7,419 nucleotides of DNA from an uncultured Prevotella sp. (GTDB taxonomy: Bacteria; Bacteroidota; Bacteroidia; Bacteroidales; Bacteroidaceae). The stretch spans positions 1 to 7,419 of the forward strand of contig ONQK01000081.1 of the NCBI GenBank assembly GCA_900319895.1, given 5' to 3'. The translations under genes were made by a program, and so were the position numbers. Below are positions 1 to 5,649 of this stretch, piece after piece; the first letter of the stretch is position 1, and every line of letters begins with the position of its first letter. A model generated the notes under the pieces. The model saw only the letters and a program-made list of their open reading frames with translations, ran no database searches and was not told the origin of the DNA.

Positions 1-897
1 AATCCTTTGACTTTTTGTCGGAGGTCGGTCGGGGCAATATTGATCTTGCGGAAAATCTTCTGGCCCTTGGAAAACATCCTGTTGCGGAGTGGCATCTTGG
101 CGGAAAAAGTGGTGCAAAAGCAAAATCATTCGCTCAGTGTGGACGATTTGGAGCAAGCTTTGGAGCTTACGGACAAGGAGGATATTAAGGAAGAACAGAG
201 CATGTTGCAGGGCATCATCCGTTTTGGGGACGAGACGGCAAAGGAAGTGATGACAAGCCGCCAAGACATCGTTGACTTGGATATTGGCAGCCCATTTTCT
301 GACGTCCTGCAATGTGTCGTTGAGAATAATTATAGCCGAATACCGGTTTATCAAGATACCTCGGACAACATCCGCGGCGTTTTGTACATCAAAGACTTGC
401 TGCCACATCTGAATAAGTCGCAGGCATTTCGTTGGCAGAGCCTCATCCGTCCGCCTTATTTTGTCCCGGAGACGAAGAAAATTGCCGACCTGCTTCGTGA
501 ATTTCAAGAAAACAAGGTGCATATCGCCATTGTCGTCGATGAGTTCGGCGGCACGAGCGGATTGATAACCTTGGAGGATATTTTGGAGGAAATCGTCGGG
601 GAAATCAACGATGAATACGATGAGGAAGAGAGGACTTACGCAAAGTTGAGCTACAACACTTATGTTTTTGACGGCAAGACACTTTTGAGCGATTTTTGCA
701 AGATTCTGGAAGTCGATGACGATGTCTTTTTAGAGGTCGAAGGTGCCGCAGACACGCTGGCAGGATTGTTGCTTGAGATTAAGGGTGAATTTCCGACCAT
801 TCATGAAAAGATGAATTACGCAAGCTTTACATTTGAGGTCTTGGGCATTGAGGAGCGGCGCATTAGCAGCATAAAAGTGACGGTCAATAATTCGTAG
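1..897 (+). CDS. gldE: GldE-like CBS-pair/CorC-HlyC protein, 3' part (5' end outside window)
   Basis: The frame is open from the first base (Asn-Pro-Leu...), so the gene starts upstream; the TTG at position 7 is internal. About 298 residues are visible. The first ~35 (RKIFWPLENILLRSG) look like the end of a CNNM/DUF21-type membrane domain. A CBS pair follows, the first around residues 80-135 (EVMTSRQDIVDLD, then YSRIPVYQD and GVLYIKDLL) and the second around 145-205 (HIAIVVDEFGGTSGLITLEDILEEIVG). The last ~85 residues fit a CorC/HlyC transporter-associated domain (YVFDGKTLLSDF, AADTLAGLLLE). The DEFGG...TLEDILEEIVGEI signature is typical of the HlyC/CorC family, and this architecture beside a phosphopantetheinyl transferase fits gliding-motility-associated GldE of Bacteroidetes. 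GldE is a membrane protein linked to gliding and type IX secretion in flavobacteria; its role in non-gliding Bacteroidales is unclear. A generic hemolysin/CorC paralogue is the alternative. The next gene starts 38 nt downstream, so co-transcription is likely. Confidence 0.88.
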   Translation, partial: NPLTFCRRSVGAILILRKIFWPLENILLRSGILAEKVVQKQNHSLSVDDLEQALELTDKEDIKEEQSMLQGIIRFGDETAKEVMTSRQDIVDLDIGSPFSDVLQCVVENNYSRIPVYQDTSDNIRGVLYIKDLLPHLNKSQAFRWQSLIRPPYFVPETKKIADLLREFQENKVHIAIVVDEFGGTSGLITLEDILEEIVGEINDEYDEEERTYAKLSYNTYVFDGKTLLSDFCKILEVDDDVFLEVEGAADTLAGLLLEIKGEFPTIHEKMNYASFTFEVLGIEERRISSIKVTVNNS

Positions 898-935
898 ACA
901 TTTCTTCTTTAGCGCTCATATTTTATTTCAATGCT

Positions 936-1541
936 ATGACAGGAAAGACCATCGAAATATTAGACAATGATGTGTTATTGGGCATTTCCGCCATAGATGA
1001 AAATATGGAATTGCCTTCTTCCCAACCATCACCTTGGCTTGAAAAATGCAGACATCAACGGCGGAGGCAAGAGGTTATAGCCGTACATCGCCTGTTGCGC
1101 GAGATGACAGGTGACGAGAATCTCGTATTGGCGCATCATTTTTCGGGAAAACCTTTGTTGTCAGGTTGGAATGTCAGTGTTAGTCACACGCATGGACACG
1201 TTGCTGCCATACTTTCACGAAAACAAAATGTAGCGGTTGACATTGAGGCGCGCAGTGACCGGGTTTTCAGTATAGCCAAACGCCTGTTGAGAGCCGATGA
1301 GCATGCCGACAACCAAATTGACTTGCTGTCGCATTGGTGTGCCAAGGAGACAGCTTATAAATTCTATTCAGAACAGCGACTGCAATTGGACGAAATGCGG
1401 GTAACCCTACCTTCTGCGCTTGGACAATCGGGACAAGTTGAGAATTTGCGCACTGACGAGACCCTGAAATTCGACATTCGCATAACACGAGAATACGTTT
1501 TAGCCTATGCGATAGAAAACCATTGCAGCCGCAGGACTTGA
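936..1541 (+). CDS. 4'-phosphopantetheinyl transferase (Sfp superfamily)
   Basis: This 201-residue protein carries the three signature blocks of Sfp/AcpS-type phosphopantetheinyl transferases in order: NVSVSHTHGHVAA (residues 79-91), VAVDIEARSDRV (99-110) and WCAKETAYKF (134-143). Asp102, Glu104 and Glu138 match the usual Mg2+ ligands, and Lys137 and Lys142 the conserved lysines of the W(C/T)xKE(A/T)xxK motif. The enzyme moves phosphopantetheine from CoA onto a serine of acyl carrier protein. No polyketide or peptide synthetase is nearby, so a housekeeping role on fatty-acid ACP is the simplest reading. The ATG at 936 lies 38 nt after the gldE-like stop; the ATG at 931 is in another frame and stops after two codons. 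No Shine-Dalgarno sequence is obvious, which is usual in Bacteroidetes. The N-terminal ~75 residues are poorly conserved, as is common in this family. Confidence 0.92.
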   Translation: MTGKTIEILDNDVLLGISAIDENMELPSSQPSPWLEKCRHQRRRQEVIAVHRLLREMTGDENLVLAHHFSGKPLLSGWNVSVSHTHGHVAAILSRKQNVAVDIEARSDRVFSIAKRLLRADEHADNQIDLLSHWCAKETAYKFYSEQRLQLDEMRVTLPSALGQSGQVENLRTDETLKFDIRITREYVLAYAIENHCSRRT

Positions 1542-1661
1542 CAGAAGAAACGACGTTGAGTTCGTGTTTGCCAACCTTTAGTTTTCATCGTGTCCATACA
1601 TGGCATGAGTCTTTTATGTGTGGTGTGTAAATTCTTGATATTCATGTCGTTAGACATTGGC

Positions 1662-1695
1662 AATGCCAAGATGTGAAGAGGTGGTGGCATTTTTT
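1662..1695 (+). terminator. Possible rho-independent terminator after the phosphopantetheinyl transferase gene
   Basis: AATGCCA (1662-1668) and TGGCATT (1685-1691) form a perfect 7-bp inverted repeat with a 16-nt loop, running straight into a T6 run (1690-1695). It lies about 120 nt after the stop codon. The stem is short and partly A/T, and an alternative small hairpin (TTGGC/GCCAA, 1657-1669) competes for the left arm. The call is therefore tentative. The rest of 1542-1813 shows no convincing gene; the short open frames there have no recognisable protein features. Confidence 0.4.
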
Positions 1696-1789
1696 CATGA
1701 ACATAGCTGATAGTAGGCGGTATGACGGGAATATTGGCAGCCATGAAAAGCTATTTATTGGTGCCGAAGGTAAAATTTTGATTCATTTA

Positions 1790-1821
1790 TTAGGTCTAAA
1801 GTTGATTTATTCGTATCTTTG
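1790..1821 (+). promoter_or_regulatory. Bacteroidetes-type promoter for the receptor operon
   Basis: TATCTTTG at 1814-1821 is an exact match to the Bacteroidetes -7 consensus TAnnTTTG and continues as TTTGCA, common in this phylum. Exactly 20 bp upstream is TTAG (1790-1793), one mismatch from the -33 element TTTG, within the usual 19-21 bp spacing. Transcription should start a few bases past 1821, almost on the GTG that begins the next reading frame (1827). Confidence 0.65.
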
Positions 1822-1826
1822 CACTC

Positions 1827-2180
1827 GTGAAATTGGGAACAATAAGACATATAGCTCCTTGGATGCTATTGGCTGTGTTTGTGCCAATGCTGGTTTTCTC
1901 ATCGCTCCATGTCCATGAGGACAATAAGACTGTGGTAGCGACAGAATGTTCCGATTGTGTGCGCCATAGTTGCCATGGTCACATGACAACTATATCTTAT
2001 TGGTCACACGATTGCGTGCTCTGCCAGTTTCTCACTCTCACGTTTGTGGTTACTACCGCTGTCTGCCTTATTGTTGTAAACAATGCGGCAAGCATCAAGA
2101 TTAACGTTCTGCGACGTAAGGTATGTGTTGCCTATGGCGGTATTGTCGGCCTGCGTGCTCCCCCAGCTTTCTCCATTTAG
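1827..2180 (+). CDS. Small His/Cys-rich membrane protein, DUF2946-like, first gene of receptor operon
   Basis: This 117-residue protein has one hydrophobic segment near the N-terminus (about residues 12-27) and a second at about 67-86. Between them is a hydrophilic loop packed with possible metal ligands: H28, H30, C41, C44, H47, C49, H50, H52, H61, C63 and C66 (pieces such as ECSDC, HSCHGH and HDCVLCQFL). The C-terminus reads GLRAPPAF, recalling the RGPPA-like ends of DUF2946 proteins, which often sit beside TonB-dependent receptor genes. That resemblance is from memory and distant. A role in metal binding, sensing or assembly at the membrane is inferred. The start is uncertain. GTG 1827 gives a basic n-region (MKLGTIRH) but lies about 6 nt after the -7 box; TTG 1833 and ATG 1863 (residue 13) are alternatives. 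The receptor gene follows after 75 nt. Confidence 0.7.
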   Translation: MKLGTIRHIAPWMLLAVFVPMLVFSSLHVHEDNKTVVATECSDCVRHSCHGHMTTISYWSHDCVLCQFLTLTFVVTTAVCLIVVNNAASIKINVLRRKVCVAYGGIVGLRAPPAFSI

Positions 2181-2194
2181 CATTTATTAGGGAG

Positions 2195-2219
2195 GCCAAT
2201 CCCATTAGCAGGGGTTGGT
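2195..2219 (+). promoter_or_regulatory. Intercistronic RNA hairpin before the receptor gene
   Basis: CCAATCCC (2196-2203) and GGGGTTGG (2211-2218) pair as an 8-bp stem with one G-U wobble and a 7-nt loop (ATTAGCA); G2195 and T2219 can add a wobble pair. There is no T run after it, so it is not a standard terminator. It could be a processing, stability or attenuation element between the small gene and the receptor gene. The structure is seen in the sequence; its function is inferred. Confidence 0.4.
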
Positions 2220-2255
2220 AGTAGTTTCGTATTAACAAGAAATGGAGATGCAATT

Positions 2256-4370
2256 ATGACAATATCTATTCTAGCTGCGACGCTGATGGTGGGCGTGGCT
2301 AGCGGTCATAGCCAACTAGCACCTGACGACACGACGGTTGTGTTGCAGGGTGTGACGGTAAGCGGACAACGACAGCATGACTTTCAGATGCGCTCGTCAC
2401 AGTCCACGGTACAAGTGACCCATGACTATCTTCGAGAGCACTTCTCGGGATCGCTAATGCATACCTTGGAGGGCATACCGGGTGTGAAAGCGATGACTAT
2501 CGGGTCTGGACAGTCGAAGCCGGCGATACGCGGTTTAGGCTACAACCGCATGGTAGTGAGCGAGGACGGCATCAAGCACGAGGGGCAGCAATGGGGCGAC
2601 GACCATGGCTTGGAGGTTGACCAGTTTGCCGTATATCGGGCCGAGATTGTCAAAGGGCCGGCGGCGCTACTCTACGGCAGCGATGCCATCGGCGGTGTAC
2701 TCAGTCTCTATACCAATTATGTGCCCACAAGGCCGCTGAGCGGCAGTGTGCAGCTCTTTGGACGCACAAATAACGAACAGATGGGCGTGACGGCAAAATT
2801 GGCCCGTCGGCGCGGCAATTGGTATTACAGTGCTAATGCCACGTTGATAGATTATGCTGACTATCGCGTGCCTACAGACAGTATCCAGTATTATAGCTAT
2901 TGGATACGTCTAAAAGACCGCCGACTACGTAACACGGCGGGCTGTGAGCGCGACGGCAGTATTGTGGTTGGCTATGCCGACTACCGTTTGCATACTAATT
3001 TGCGCATCAGCGATTCGTATTTGAAGAGCGGTTTCTTTGCCAATGCTCATGGATTGGAGGTGAGACTCAGCGACATAGACTACGACCGCTCGCGCCGCGA
3101 CGTGAATCTGCCCTACCAGTGGGTGAATCACCTGAAAGTGCTTAGTCACACCTCGTGGCAGCACGAAGGCCTTCGCCTGGAAGCCAATCTGGCGTGGCAG
3201 AACAACCATCGCGAGGAATTGAGCGAGCCAGTGAGCCACGGCTATATGCCACGACCTGATGATGCGCTGGAACGTCGTTTCGTGAAGAACACGCTGACAG
3301 CTAACCTCGGTATGCGCCTTGCATTGGGTGAGCAGCATGAGTTGAGCGCGGGTCTAAACAGTGAATATCAGCATAACCGTCGCGGAGGATGGGGATTTAT
3401 CATTCCTGACTTCGAGACTGCCAGCATTGGTGTCTATGCGATGGACCGCTATGTCCTGAATGAGCGGCTGAAGCTAAACGCAGGTATCAGACTGGATCAT
3501 GCACATACTCGCATCAGTAGTTATCACGACTGGTTTAAGACACCTATTGCCATCGGTGACTCTGTCTACAAGGAACGTTCAGCAGATGCAGACCGCCGCT
3601 TTACGAGTCTCACCTGGTCCGCCGGTGTCAATTATACGGTTGGACATTGGGTGTTCAAGGCCAATGTGGGTAAAAGCTTCCGCATCCCCATACCAAAGGA
3701 ACTAGGAGCAGATGGCGTGAACTACCACATTTTCCGCTATGAGCGCGGAAATGCAGATCTCGATCCAGAGCAGAGCTACCAATTTGATTTGGGCATCCAC
3801 TGGGACAATGACGCGGTATGCGTGCAGGTGGATCCCTATGTGAACTATTTCCCTAACTATATATACCTGAATCCTACGGCTCAGTATGTGGAAGGCTTGC
3901 AGCTCTACAACTATACCCAGGCCCGTGTGTTGCGCTATGGTGTTGAGGCACAGGCCACATGGACCATTGACGAACATTGGGAGACGGAACTGAAAGGCGA
4001 GTACCTTTATGCCGAACAGCGCTCGGGCCAGAAAAAGGGATATACGCTGCCCTTCAGTACACCGTGGTCTTTGGATGCAGGTGTGAAATACTCGTTCAAA
4101 TGGCATGGCAACAGCTTCGTCGGCCTGAATGCCCACTTTGTGGGAGCGCAGCACAAGATTGTGCCGCCAGAGAAACCTACCGACGGTCATTGGACGCTGA
4201 ATCTTTTGGCAGGTAAGCAGATAACGATGCGTGGTTGCAAACTTGATGTAGCCTTGCATGCCGACAACCTGCTAAACCGCCGATATTACGACCACACCAG
4301 CTATTATCGCCTCATCGATGTTCCCGAACCTGGGCGCAACGTGTCGTTGAAGGTGGGAGTGGAGTTTTAA
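2256..4370 (+). CDS. TonB-dependent outer-membrane receptor, probably for a metal or metal complex
   Basis: This 704-residue protein has a short signal-like N-terminus (hydrophobic to about residue 15, possible cleavage near ASGHSQ), a TonB-box-like stretch (TTVVLQGVTVSG, about 26-37), a plug domain (about 45-155) and a 22-strand-type barrel to the C-terminal Phe typical of outer-membrane proteins. Plug landmarks are IRGLGYNRMVVSEDG (91-105) and EIVKGPAALLYGSDAIGG (130-147). There is no N-terminal carboxypeptidase-like domain and no SusD gene beside it, so it is not a SusC-type glycan receptor. The plug loop around residues 104-123 (HEGQQWGDDHG) is rich in His and Asp. ATG 2256 has GGAG (2244-2247) 8 nt upstream and no in-frame ATG in the preceding gap. 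Transported ligands for this group include heme, siderophores, cobalamin, zinc and copper. The His/Cys-rich neighbours favour a metal, but the ligand cannot be assigned. Confidence 0.93.
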   Translation: MTISILAATLMVGVASGHSQLAPDDTTVVLQGVTVSGQRQHDFQMRSSQSTVQVTHDYLREHFSGSLMHTLEGIPGVKAMTIGSGQSKPAIRGLGYNRMVVSEDGIKHEGQQWGDDHGLEVDQFAVYRAEIVKGPAALLYGSDAIGGVLSLYTNYVPTRPLSGSVQLFGRTNNEQMGVTAKLARRRGNWYYSANATLIDYADYRVPTDSIQYYSYWIRLKDRRLRNTAGCERDGSIVVGYADYRLHTNLRISDSYLKSGFFANAHGLEVRLSDIDYDRSRRDVNLPYQWVNHLKVLSHTSWQHEGLRLEANLAWQNNHREELSEPVSHGYMPRPDDALERRFVKNTLTANLGMRLALGEQHELSAGLNSEYQHNRRGGWGFIIPDFETASIGVYAMDRYVLNERLKLNAGIRLDHAHTRISSYHDWFKTPIAIGDSVYKERSADADRRFTSLTWSAGVNYTVGHWVFKANVGKSFRIPIPKELGADGVNYHIFRYERGNADLDPEQSYQFDLGIHWDNDAVCVQVDPYVNYFPNYIYLNPTAQYVEGLQLYNYTQARVLRYGVEAQATWTIDEHWETELKGEYLYAEQRSGQKKGYTLPFSTPWSLDAGVKYSFKWHGNSFVGLNAHFVGAQHKIVPPEKPTDGHWTLNLLAGKQITMRGCKLDVALHADNLLNRRYYDHTSYYRLIDVPEPGRNVSLKVGVEF

Positions 4371-4411
4371 CTAATTGATATTAATAATTTGAAAATTAAA
4401 ACAAAAGAACA

Positions 4412-4867
4412 ATGAAAAATCTGAAAAATATGAGCCTCATGACGGCTCTCATCACTGTATTTACCCTGAGTTTCACCGCTTGCGGAAATGACGACGAGCA
4501 GCCCGCCAAGCCAGTCATCAACCTGACAGAAATAGGGCATGACAACTCAAAACATGTTCATCCTGGTCAAGATTTGCATCTGGAGGGTGACATCGTGGCC
4601 CAAGGATTAATCAAGCGTATCGACATTGAAATTCATCAAGAGGAAGGCGGTTCGTACAAAATAAAACAATCGTTCACTGAAGGAAAGTATGTCGGAGTGC
4701 GCAACGTAGAATTCCATGAGCACATCGACATCCCTGCCAATGCTCCCATCGGCGAATATCACATGCACTTTACAGTGACCGATCAGTGCGGTCAGCAAAC
4801 GACGGTTGAAAGCCATCTTGAAATCATCGAGGGCAATGGCGATGAGCACGGTCATCACGACGAATAA
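4412..4867 (+). CDS. His-rich DUF4625-type lipoprotein 1
   Basis: This 151-residue protein has a lipoprotein signal (MKNLKNMSLMTALITVFTLSFTAC) with the lipobox Cys at residue 24, followed by a GNDDEQ stretch. The body fits the DUF4625 pattern of Bacteroidetes as I recall it: PVINLTEIGHDNSK (34-47), FHEHIDIPANAP (101-112), GEYHMHFTVTD (114-124). It is probably a single Ig-like beta-sandwich. Histidine is abundant: H43, H48, H50, H56, H75, H102, H104, H117, H119 and H135, plus a C-terminal HGHH tail (146-149). This suggests metal binding at the outer membrane, perhaps handing metal to or from the receptor encoded 41 nt upstream. DUF4625 has no established function, so this role is inferred. The second lipoprotein gene starts 14 nt downstream, making co-transcription near certain. 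Confidence 0.85.
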   Translation: MKNLKNMSLMTALITVFTLSFTACGNDDEQPAKPVINLTEIGHDNSKHVHPGQDLHLEGDIVAQGLIKRIDIEIHQEEGGSYKIKQSFTEGKYVGVRNVEFHEHIDIPANAPIGEYHMHFTVTDQCGQQTTVESHLEIIEGNGDEHGHHDE

Positions 4868-4881
4868 CAAGAAAATATACT

Positions 4882-5355
4882 ATGACAAGAAAAATAAATC
4901 TTTACATCATGCTGCTGTGCGCACTTTGTGCGTGCAGCGGCAACGATGACGTGGCGCAAGACATGCAACAGCCCGTTATCAGCGACCAAGGCATCACTGC
5001 CAATCCAATCGACTGCCAGCAGTACCGTCGTGGTGACATTATCCCATTCCACTATCTAATGACCGACGATCAGGAATTAGGAGCCTATAACATCGAGATT
5101 CATAACAATTTCGACCATCATAGCCACAGCACTTCGGCGGTGGAATGTCCTATGGACGAGAAAAAAGTGCCGGTGAACCCTTGGGTCTTCAATCAGGACT
5201 ACTCAATTCCTGCAGGCCAGCGGATTTTTGACGCCCGCATTGACATCCAAATCCCGAGTGACATCGACACTGGTGACTACCACTTTATGGTTCGTCTCAC
5301 CGATCGTGCAGGCTGGCAACAGCTCCACGCTGTTGCTGTCAAGATAGTGGAGTGA
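4882..5355 (+). CDS. His-rich DUF4625-type lipoprotein 2
   Basis: This 157-residue protein has a very short lipoprotein signal (MTRKINLYIMLLCALCAC) with the lipobox Cys at residue 18; Cys13 and Cys16 are extra cysteines inside the signal. The body resembles DUF4625: PVISDQGITANPIDC (31-45), RRGDIIPFHYLMTD (49-62), then a striking YNIEIHNNFDHHSHSTSAVEC (69-89). It ends with DTGDYHFMVRLTDRAGW (129-145). Cys45 and Cys89 could form a disulfide. Likely ligands are H74, H79, H80, H82 and H134. It shares the GxYHxxxxxTD core and general fold pattern with lipoprotein 1 but little else, so the two are diverged family members, not a recent duplication. It is the last gene of the operon. Its role is inferred to be metal binding or delivery. 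Confidence 0.85.
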   Translation: MTRKINLYIMLLCALCACSGNDDVAQDMQQPVISDQGITANPIDCQQYRRGDIIPFHYLMTDDQELGAYNIEIHNNFDHHSHSTSAVECPMDEKKVPVNPWVFNQDYSIPAGQRIFDARIDIQIPSDIDTGDYHFMVRLTDRAGWQQLHAVAVKIVE

Positions 5356-5356
5356 G

Positions 5357-5482
5357 TTATTTATTTATTCTTAACCAACCTAAAAGCGTTTTCCACATGA
5401 TCATAGGATCAATGTGGAGTGACGGAAGTTGGAAAGAGCCAGCACGTTGGAGCGTATCTCGCCCCAAGGGCAGCAAGACCAT
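5357..5482 (-). CDS. Possible 41-residue small protein behind an orphan promoter
   Basis: ATG at 5482 opens a 41-codon frame ending at TAA 5357. GAAGGAG (plus-strand CTCCTTC, 5491-5497) sits 8 nt upstream, an unusually good ribosome-binding site for this phylum, and a good promoter lies just before that. The peptide (starts MVLLPLGRDTLQRAGSF) has no domain I recognise and contains the hairpin at 5391-5419. It could be a real small gene, the remnant of a dispersed element, or chance reading through a small RNA. The overlapping plus-strand frame across 5352-5645 is not convincing either. Confidence 0.22.
   Translation of the reverse strand: MVLLPLGRDTLQRAGSFQLPSLHIDPMIMWKTLLGWLRINK
5391..5419. 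repeat. Hairpin downstream of the receptor operon
   Basis: TCCACATGATC (5392-5402) and GATCAATGTGGA (5407-5418) form an 11-bp stem with one bulged A and a 4-nt loop (ATAG), about 36 nt after the last operon gene. No T run follows on either strand, so a classical terminator is doubtful. It may act as a 3'-end stabiliser, or as part of a minus-strand RNA that would cross it. Confidence 0.5.
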
Positions 5483-5507
5483 CTCGGCGACTCCTTCTAA
5501 GGCAGTG

Positions 5508-5540
5508 CAAAGATACATTTTCCTTGGGATAAGCATCAAG
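5508..5540 (-). promoter_or_regulatory. Minus-strand Bacteroidetes-type promoter in the convergent gap
   Basis: Read on the minus strand, TATCTTTG (5515 down to 5508) matches the -7 consensus exactly and continues TTTGCAC, the same string as the promoter before the receptor operon. A TTG (5539-5537, as CTTG) stands 21 bp upstream as a -33 element. It faces the 3' end of the DUF4625 operon with only the small frame at 5357-5482 in front of it, so any transcript is a short RNA or antisense to the operon's end. The rest of 5541-5649 shows nothing I can assign. Confidence 0.55.
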
Positions 5541-5649
5541 AATGATGTAAAAGGCCGATTTCTGCATGAATTTCAAGTTGCTTTCATTCTTCAACTGCTA
5601 TTGTACCAACTATTTTTGGGAGGTTTTGCCGTTCATGTCGCCTGAGTTT

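Noticed and set aside
1673..1918. Open frame of 81 codons on the + strand after the phosphopantetheinyl transferase
   Set aside because: It overlaps the possible terminator, the promoter and the better-supported His/Cys-rich gene in another frame, and its translation has no recognisable feature.
2925..3338. Long minus-strand open frame inside the receptor gene (and a similar one at 3702-4259)
   Set aside because: Both are antisense frames of a clear TonB-dependent receptor gene with no domain of their own.
2256..4370. Possible SusC-type glycan receptor
   Set aside because: There is no SusD gene, no N-terminal carboxypeptidase-like domain, and the length is well below the usual ~1000 residues of SusC proteins.
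5352..5645. Open frame of 97 codons on the + strand overlapping the end of DUF4625 lipoprotein 2
   Set aside because: It has a 4-nt overlap start, but the translation has no domain, it covers a hairpin and an opposing promoter, and there is no sign of coding beyond being open.
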